A stretch of DNA of 37,040 bases from Sphingomonadales bacterium UBA6171 (lineage in GTDB: Bacteria; Pseudomonadota; Alphaproteobacteria; Sphingomonadales; Sphingomonadaceae): NCBI GenBank assembly GCA_002422985.1, contig DITZ01000098.1, forward strand, positions 522 through 37,561, written 5' to 3'. How positions within the stretch are numbered: the stretch's first letter is position 1; every line of letters begins with the position of its first letter. Positions 31,819-37,040 of this stretch are shown in pieces. The translations under genes were made by a program, and so were the position numbers. The notes beneath the pieces were generated by a model, which saw only the letters and a list, made by a program, of their open reading frames with translations, searched no databases and had not been told where the DNA came from.

Positions 31819-32612
31819 ATCGGCTGTTTTCCGCCCTTATCGTTTTCTTAATCGGCATTGGTGCCGCCACGCTGGAGGTGTTCGCCGTGGTGGGGCGGAT
31901 GGCGCGCTTTGCCGGCACGGCGCTGGGGCGCGGGGTTACGCCGCCCTGGTATCCGGCGCGGCTGGTCGAGCAGATGGCGATTATCGGCTGGTTCTCGCTG
32001 CCGGTGGTGGGGTTGACGGCGCTGTTCACCGGGGCCGCGCTGGCCCAGCAAATCTATGTCGGCGGCTCGCGCTTCAATGCGGAATCAACCGTGCCGGCCG
32101 TGACGATGATTGCCATGGTGCGCGAACTTGGGCCGGTGCTGGCCGGCCTGATGGTGGCGGGGCGGGTGTCCTCTGCCATGGCGGCCGAGCTGGCGACCAT
32201 GCGGGTGACGGAACAATTGGATGCAATGGTGACGTTGCGGACGGACCTCTGGCGCTATCTGGTGGCGCCGCGCCTGATTGCCGCCACGCTGATGATGCCG
32301 TTTCTGGTGCTGATCGCCAATATCATCGGCGTGCTGGGCGGCTATGGGCTGGCGGTCAGCCGGCTGGGCTTCAACGGGGCGACCTATCTCGAAACCACGC
32401 GCCGCTATCTGGAGGCGGATGACGTCATTTCCTCGCTGGTGAAGGCGGCGGCGTTCGGCTTTGTTATCGCGCTTTCGGGCTGCTATCACGGGTTCCGCTC
32501 CTCTGGCGGTGCGGCGGGCGTGGGGCGGGCGACGACGGCGGCGGTGGTGACGGCCTTCATCCTCATCCTGATGCTGAACCTCATCATCACCGTGCTGGTG
32601 TTCGGCGCATGA
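31815..32612 (+). CDS. mlaE: MlaE-type ABC transporter permease
   Basis: A 265-residue inner-membrane permease of a phospholipid transport system that maintains outer-membrane asymmetry. The MlaE core is clear: GWFSLPVVGLTALFTGAALAQQ is represented by SLPVVGLTALFTGAAL, then MVRELGPVLAGLMVAGRV, AAELATMRVTEQLDAM and the C-terminal hydrophobic spans (about five in total). It starts in the alr stop (ATGA) and overlaps mlaF the same way. In E. coli MlaE works with MlaF, MlaB and the substrate-binding MlaD; here only mlaF follows. Confidence 0.93.
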   Translation: MNRLFSALIVFLIGIGAATLEVFAVVGRMARFAGTALGRGVTPPWYPARLVEQMAIIGWFSLPVVGLTALFTGAALAQQIYVGGSRFNAESTVPAVTMIAMVRELGPVLAGLMVAGRVSSAMAAELATMRVTEQLDAMVTLRTDLWRYLVAPRLIAATLMMPFLVLIANIIGVLGGYGLAVSRLGFNGATYLETTRRYLEADDVISSLVKAAAFGFVIALSGCYHGFRSSGGAAGVGRATTAAVVTAFILILMLNLIITVLVFGA

Positions 32613-33373
32613 CGCCGCGCATCGCCATCCACGGGCTGACCAAAGCCTTCGGGCCCAAGCCGGTGCTGGCCGGGCTGGACCTGGAGGTGGGCGTCGGCGA
32701 ATCGGTGGTGGTGATCGGCGGATCGGGCACGGGCAAATCCGTGCTGCTGAAAAGCATATTGGGGCTGGTGGCGCCGGACAGCGGCTCCATCCGGCTGGAC
32801 GGCGTGGAGACGGTGGGGCTGAACGGCGCCGCGCGGGACCGGATGCGCGCGCGATTCGGCATGCTTTTCCAAAGTGGCGCGCTGTTTGATTCGCTGCCCG
32901 TCTGGCGCAATGTCACCTTCGCGCTGACGGCGGGTGGTGCCATCAGGGCGGCAGACATGCGCGCCATGGCCGTTGCCACGCTGGCGCGCGTGGGGCTGGG
33001 GGCGGATATCGCCGATCTGCGGCCGGCGGCGCTGTCTGGCGGGATGCAGAAGCGGGTGGCGCTGGCCCGCGCGATTGCCGCCCGGCCGGAGATCATATTC
33101 TTTGACGAGCCGACCACCGGGCTGGACCCGATCATGGCGGATGTCATCAATGCGCTGATCCGGGAGCAGGTGACGGCGCTTGGCGCGACCGCCATCACCA
33201 TCACGCACGACATGGCCTCCGCCCGGAAAATCGCCGATCGTGTGGCGATGCTGCATCAGGGGCGCATTATCTGGCAGGGCAGTGTGGCGGCGCTGGACAG
33301 CAGCGGCAACGCCTATGTGGACCAGTTCGTGCATGGCCGCGCAGAAGGGCCGATACAGCCGCTGCCGCGATAG
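32609..33373 (+). CDS. mlaF: MlaF-type ABC transporter ATP-binding protein
   Basis: A 254-residue ATPase energising MlaE. Walker A is GGSGTGKS, the Q-loop FGMLFQSGALFDSLPVW is of the MlaF type, the signature is LSGGMQKRVALARA, Walker B IIFFDEPTTGLDP, and the switch histidine is in TITHDMASARKIADR. Start codon shares ATGA with the mlaE stop. No mlaD- or mlaB-like gene follows; 143 bases with a weak CCCCT/AGGGG hairpin (33380-33393) separate it from a small membrane ORF, which suggests the operon ends here. Confidence 0.93.
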   Translation: MTPRIAIHGLTKAFGPKPVLAGLDLEVGVGESVVVIGGSGTGKSVLLKSILGLVAPDSGSIRLDGVETVGLNGAARDRMRARFGMLFQSGALFDSLPVWRNVTFALTAGGAIRAADMRAMAVATLARVGLGADIADLRPAALSGGMQKRVALARAIAARPEIIFFDEPTTGLDPIMADVINALIREQVTALGATAITITHDMASARKIADRVAMLHQGRIIWQGSVAALDSSGNAYVDQFVHGRAEGPIQPLPR

Positions 33374-33516
33374 GCTGTTATCCCCTGAATAGGGGCGGAA
33401 TTTAACACTCGTTAACAACATCGGCACGCAGACTGTCATAGAACCACCCTAGAAAACGGCAGTGAAGAATCGGGTGCAGCCAAGGGGCTGCGGCCTGCCA
33501 GCCAAAGGTGTGGGAC

Positions 33517-33645
33517 ATGATGGCAATGATGAACCGACAGATTTTCATCGTCGCAGTCGCGCTCGGTTTCCTCGGCGGATTTGGTGCCATGGCAATCGCG
33601 CAGAGCCCGGCGGACGAAATGCAGGCGGCTTCCGTTACCCGCTGA
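33517..33645 (+). CDS. Putative 42-residue membrane or exported peptide
   Basis: A short frame that I translate as MMAMMNRQ, a hydrophobic stretch IFIVAVALGFLGGFGAMAIA (about residues 9-28), then QSPADEMQAASVTR and TGA. AAAGG about 8-10 bases before the ATG is an acceptable ribosome site. The sequence could be a signal-anchored peptide or a signal peptide cleaved after AIA with a 14-residue product. Its last 11 bases overlap the 3' end of the convergent ABC exporter gene. No family was recognised. Other in-frame Met codons (2, 4, 5) are alternative starts. Confidence 0.45.
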   Translation: MMAMMNRQIFIVAVALGFLGGFGAMAIAQSPADEMQAASVTR

Positions 33646-35482
33646 TGATGGACAGGGGGACGGACGCGGGGTTGAACGGCAGCGCCTCCTCCTCGGCGGC
33701 CTGAAGCGCCCATAGTTCGGCATAGGCACCGCCCGCCGCCAGCAGCTCGGCATGGCGGCCGCGCTCCACGACCTGACCGTCGTGCATCACCAGAATCTGA
33801 TCGGCGTCCACGATGGTGGACAGGCGGTGCGCGATGACCAGCGTCGTGCGGCCGCGTTCGGCGGCTTCCAGCGCATCCTGAATGCCCGCCTCGGTGGCGC
33901 TGTCGAGCGCGCTGGTCGCTTCGTCCAGAATCAGGATCGGCGGGTTTTTCAGGAGCGTGCGGGCAATGGCCACGCGCTGCTTCTCGCCGCCCGACAATTT
34001 GAGGCCGCGCTCGCCCACCATGGTGCGATAGCCATCGGGCAGGCGGGTGACGAATTCATGGATCTGCGCTGCGCGGGCCGCGTTTTCGATGGCGGCCCTG
34101 TCGGCATCCTCCCGCCCATAGCCGATGTTGAAGCCGATACTGTCGTTGAACAGCACCGTATCCTGCGGCACGATGCCGATATGGGCCCGCAGGCTTTCCT
34201 GCGTCACGCTGCGGATGTCCTGCCCGTCAATCTCGACGCTGCCGCCAGAAATATCATAGAATCGGAACAGGATACGGGCGATGGTGGATTTGCCGGCCCC
34301 GGTTGCGCCGACGATCGCCGTGCGGGTGCCGGCGGGCACGTCGAACGACAGGCCCTTCAAAATCTCCCGGCGCGGATCATAGGCAAAGCGCACATCCCGA
34401 AAGCGGATCGCGCCGCCGGTTACGCGGAGTGCCGGTGCTGCGGGCGCATCGGTGATGGTTGGCGCTGTGTCGATCAGCGCGAACATCGCCTCCATGTCGA
34501 TCAGGCCCTGTTTCACCTCGCGATAGACCATGCCCAGCATGTCCAGTGGGCGGAAAAGCTGGGCGAGCAGCGTGTTCACCAGCACCACGTCGCCGGGGGT
34601 GAAGCGGCCCTCGGCCCAGCCATGGACGGTGAAGGCCATGGCACCGCCCATCATGATATTGGTGATGGCCGACTGCCCGATATTGAGCCAGGCGAGCGAG
34701 GTTTCCGACTGGGTCGCGGCATCGGCATAGCGGCGCGCGGCGTGCTCGTAACGGCGGGTTTCCAGCTGTTCCGCGTTGAAATATTTGACCGTTTCATAAT
34801 TCAGCAGCGAATCGAGCGCGCGGGCGGACTGTTGATTGTCCATCTCCACCGTCTTGCGGCGCAGGTCGGTGCGCCAGCGGGTGATCGTGCCGGTGAACCA
34901 GCTGTAGGCGATCACCATCACCAGCGTGGCCGCCACCAGTTCCAGCCCCAGCCGGGAGCCGAAGATGATGAGCACGGCGGTCAGCTCGATGGCGACGGGC
35001 GCCAGATTGAACAGCAGCATATAGAGCATCATGTCGATGGATTTGGTGCCGCGCTCGATGATGCGGGTGAGCGAGCCGGTTTTGCGCTCCAGGTGGAATT
35101 TCAGCGGCAGGCGGTGCAGGTGGCGGAACAGTTCCACCGCGAGCTGGCGGGTCGCCTCCTGCCCCACCCGCTCGAACACGGCGTTGCGCAGATTGTCGAA
35201 CAGCAGCGCCCCAAAGCGCGCGGCGGCATAGGCCCAGACAAGCGCGACGATGACCCACACGGCCTGCCCCTGGCCGCTGGCACCCGCCATCCGGTCGATC
35301 ACGCCCTTATAGGCAAAGGGCATCACCAGCAGCACGGCCTTGGCGATCAGCACCAGCGCCAGCGCCAGCACAACCCGCGCCTTCAGCGCCACCTGTCCCG
35401 CCGGCCACAGATAGGGCAGGAATCGCCGCAGGGTGCGGAAATCGGCGTCGCCTTGCGGCTCGGTGGGGGGCGCGGGGTGCAT
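33635..35482 (-). CDS. Atm1-type ABC exporter (fused membrane and ATPase domains)
   Basis: A 615-residue half-transporter of the ABCB7/HMT1/Atm1 group. Six membrane spans cover about residues 35-330, with family-typical LPFAYKGVID-like VMPFAYKGVIDR, KFHLERKTGSLTRIIERGTK (split as FHLERKTGSLTR and IERGTKSID), LNYETVKYFNAE and LFRPLDMLGMVYREVKQGL. The ATPase has VGATGAGKSTIARIL, VPQDTVLFNDSI, LSGGEKQRVAIAR and ILDEATSALDS. Homologs export glutathione-linked sulfur or metal compounds. The start at 35482 (MHPAPPTEPQGD) is chosen because homologs begin shortly before RFLPYLWP; an ATG at 35545 is possible. It is divergent from an MBL-fold gene. Confidence 0.9.
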   Translation of the reverse strand: MHPAPPTEPQGDADFRTLRRFLPYLWPAGQVALKARVVLALALVLIAKAVLLVMPFAYKGVIDRMAGASGQGQAVWVIVALVWAYAAARFGALLFDNLRNAVFERVGQEATRQLAVELFRHLHRLPLKFHLERKTGSLTRIIERGTKSIDMMLYMLLFNLAPVAIELTAVLIIFGSRLGLELVAATLVMVIAYSWFTGTITRWRTDLRRKTVEMDNQQSARALDSLLNYETVKYFNAEQLETRRYEHAARRYADAATQSETSLAWLNIGQSAITNIMMGGAMAFTVHGWAEGRFTPGDVVLVNTLLAQLFRPLDMLGMVYREVKQGLIDMEAMFALIDTAPTITDAPAAPALRVTGGAIRFRDVRFAYDPRREILKGLSFDVPAGTRTAIVGATGAGKSTIARILFRFYDISGGSVEIDGQDIRSVTQESLRAHIGIVPQDTVLFNDSIGFNIGYGREDADRAAIENAARAAQIHEFVTRLPDGYRTMVGERGLKLSGGEKQRVAIARTLLKNPPILILDEATSALDSATEAGIQDALEAAERGRTTLVIAHRLSTIVDADQILVMHDGQVVERGRHAELLAAGGAYAELWALQAAEEEALPFNPASVPLSIISG

Positions 35483-35588
35483 GTGGGGGCCGATGTGGCG
35501 CAGACGGGGGCTGGCTGCAAGGGCGTTACCGGTGGTTGCAGCCATGCCCCGGCGATGCCACATGGGCGCTATGTCCTCCACGCCCCCC

Positions 35589-36230
35589 ATGCGCGCTGTC
35601 ATCGTGCCGGTCACGCCGATGCAGCAGAATTGCACCCTCATCTGGTGCACCGAAACCATGCGCGGGGCCTTCACCGATCCGGGCGGCGATCTCGATCATC
35701 TGCTGAAGGTGGCGGCCGAGCAGGGGGTGACGATCGAGAAGCTGCTGATAACCCACGGCCATATCGACCATTGCGGGCTGGCGGGCGTGCTGGCGGCGCG
35801 GCTGGGCGTGCCGATCGAAGGCCCGCATCCGGACGATAAATTCTGGATCGACATGAACCCTGAGGTCGGCGCGCAATATGGCGTGGCGGGCGCCACCGCC
35901 TTCACGCCGGACCGCTGGCTGTATGATGGCGATCAGGTGACGGTCGGAAATCTCGTGCTGGATGTGTATCACTGCCCCGGCCACACACCCGGCCATGTGA
36001 TTTTTCACCATGCGCCCAGCAATCTGGCGATCGTGGGGGATGTGCTGTTTCAGGGCAGTGTTGGCCGCACCGATTTCCCCAGGGGGGATTTCCAGCAGCT
36101 GGTGCGCAGCATCACCACGCGGCTGTGGCCGTTGGGCGATGCCACCACCTTTGTGCCGGGCCATGGCCCCGTCAGCACCTTCGGGCGGGAGCGGCAGTCC
36201 AACCCCTTTGTGGGCGACGCGGTGCTTTAA
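35589..36230 (+). CDS. MBL-fold metallo-hydrolase (glyoxalase II-like)
   Basis: A 213-residue single-domain metallo-beta-lactamase-fold hydrolase. The metal ligands are H56, H58, D60 and H61 in ITHGHIDHCG, the histidine in PGHTPGHVIFHH, Asp in IVGDVLFQGSVGRTDFP and His in FVPGHGPVSTFGRE. The pattern GSVGRTDFPRGD is typical of the YcbL/glyoxalase II-related group, which hydrolyse thioesters such as S-lactoylglutathione; the exact substrate is unknown. Homologs begin MxAxIxPVTPxQQN, which favours the ATG at 35589 over 35571. It is divergent from the Atm1-type exporter, with about 106 bases between. Confidence 0.88.
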   Translation: MRAVIVPVTPMQQNCTLIWCTETMRGAFTDPGGDLDHLLKVAAEQGVTIEKLLITHGHIDHCGLAGVLAARLGVPIEGPHPDDKFWIDMNPEVGAQYGVAGATAFTPDRWLYDGDQVTVGNLVLDVYHCPGHTPGHVIFHHAPSNLAIVGDVLFQGSVGRTDFPRGDFQQLVRSITTRLWPLGDATTFVPGHGPVSTFGRERQSNPFVGDAVL

Positions 36231-36288
36231 CAGCAAATGTCCCGCGCCGGCGGTTGGCGAAGCGGCACCGCTGCCCTAGACAGGGCCG

Positions 36289-37040
36289 ATGGACGCATCG
36301 CTTTTTGACCGCCTCGACCCTCATGAGGCTGCCCGCCTTACCGCCCGCGCGCTCGACGGGATGGACGATGGAGAGCTGTTCATCCAGCGCGCCTCATCCG
36401 AAAGCCTGGCCTTTGACGATGGCCGGCTGAAGGCGGCGACCTTTGACCGTTCGCACGGCTTTGGCCTGCGCGGCGTGATGGGCGAGATGACCGCTTTTGC
36501 CCATTCCACCGATGTGACGGCCGGGGCCGTGGCGCGCGCGGCCGATACCGTGGCGCTGGTGCGCGGCGGCACGCCCGCCAGCGTGCGGCTGGAGGCACCG
36601 CGCGCCACCAACCGGCGGCTCTATACCGACGATGACCCGATTGCCGCCGTGCCCTTTGCCCGGAAAGTGGCGCTGTTGCAGGCGATTGACGCGGCCGCAC
36701 GCGGAAGCGACGCGCGGGTGGTGCAGGTGACGGCCAGCCTTGCCGCCAGCCACAGCCATATCGGCATCGTGCGCGCAGACGGTTTGACGATTTCCGATGT
36801 GCGGCCGCTGGTGCGGCTGAATATTGCCATCGTGACCGAGGTGAACGGCCGGCGCGAGGCCGGGAGCTGGGGCATCGGCGGCAGGCACCTGTATGACCGG
36901 CTGTTCGACGAAACCGAATGGCAGCGCGCCATCGCCCTGGCGCTGGCGCAATCGCTGGTGAATCAGGAAAGCGTGGCGGCACCGGCCGGGGTGATGCCCG
37001 TGGTGCTGGGGCCGGGCTGGCCGGGCATCCTGCTGCATGA
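36289..37040 (+). CDS. tldD: Metalloprotease TldD, N-terminal part
   Basis: The first 250 codons of TldD; the frame runs off the right edge. TldD with PmbA/TldE forms a zinc protease that degrades unfolded peptides and processes modified peptides. It starts MDASLFDRLDPHEAARLTAR and shows DGELFIQRASSESLAFDDGR, SHGFGLRGVMGEMTAFAHS, RLNIAIVTEVNGRREAGSWG is seen as NIAIVTEVNGRREAG, and PVVLGPGWPGILLH. The window ends at the histidine followed by the first two bases of a Glu codon, exactly where the HExxxH zinc motif begins, so the catalytic site itself is not visible. The next gene cannot be seen. Confidence 0.93.
   Translation, partial: MDASLFDRLDPHEAARLTARALDGMDDGELFIQRASSESLAFDDGRLKAATFDRSHGFGLRGVMGEMTAFAHSTDVTAGAVARAADTVALVRGGTPASVRLEAPRATNRRLYTDDDPIAAVPFARKVALLQAIDAAARGSDARVVQVTASLAASHSHIGIVRADGLTISDVRPLVRLNIAIVTEVNGRREAGSWGIGGRHLYDRLFDETEWQRAIALALAQSLVNQESVAAPAGVMPVVLGPGWPGILLH

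Noticed and set aside
35483..35674. Longer N-terminus of the ABC exporter (starts at 35545 or 35674)
   Set aside because: The longest version overlaps the divergent MBL gene and none of the extra residues resemble family members; the ATG at 35482 fits homolog length, though 35545 cannot be excluded.
33752..35839. Plus-strand frame of 695 codons opposite the Atm1-type exporter
   Set aside because: The minus strand encodes complete Walker A, signature and Walker B motifs; the plus frame is low-complexity and has no homologous features.

Overview
The window reads as chromosomal housekeeping DNA of an alphaproteobacterium, most likely order Sphingomonadales. Supports are a class I (archaeal-type) lysyl-tRNA synthetase, an alphaproteobacterial-type SOS box (GTTC-N7-GTTC), a palindromic intergenic repeat of a kind I recall as common in sphingomonads, and familiar gene orders (S41 peptidase-dsbB-coq7; rplU-rpmA-obgE-proB-proA-nadD-rsfS-rlmH; alr-mlaE-mlaF). 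No rRNA, tRNA, CRISPR array, prophage or insertion sequence was recognised.

There are two compositional halves. Positions 1 to about 13,300 have moderate GC and mostly C-ending codons. From about 13,300 to the end GC is clearly higher and G-ending codons (GTG, CTG, CGG, GGG) dominate. The switch falls inside one intact acyl-CoA ligase gene (12,612-14,423), so the window is either a natural recombinant or a chimeric assembly of two related genomes. Gene calls on each side stand on their own; linkage across the seam should be treated with caution.

Left half: the 3' end of ettA, a DUF1905 protein and an aldo/keto reductase on the plus strand. A 37-residue membrane microprotein under a perfect FNR/FixK box and the class Ia ribonucleotide reductase pair nrdA-nrdB lie on the minus strand, with an SOS box upstream of nrdA. 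Then on the plus strand come pgeF-tsaC, gpmA, the tightly packed coaBC-dut-moeB-like-dsrE-like group, ggt with a promoter that looks leaderless, and the ligase. Nucleotide supply is represented twice (NrdAB, dUTPase).

Right half: ctpA-like-dsbB-coq7 (overlapping), a DsbA/FrnE-like thiol oxidoreductase on the opposite strand, a 51-residue ORF coupled to selO, and then a long minus-strand run from rplU down to rlmH. rlmH apparently uses a CTG start. Next is the minus-strand pair lysK-TPR protein, whose lysK start codon overlaps that of a divergent DinG/XPD-like helicase in one CATG. The helicase leads a plus-strand run with sixA, alr, mlaE and mlaF. The right end holds a 42-residue membrane ORF, an Atm1-type ABC exporter (minus), an MBL-fold hydrolase and the 5' part of tldD.

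No multi-gene system that I can call new is visible. The best leads are the FNR-linked microprotein, the mid-gene composition seam, SOS control of the reductase, the CTG-started rlmH, and tandem duplications of the rpmA 3' end next to a terminator.
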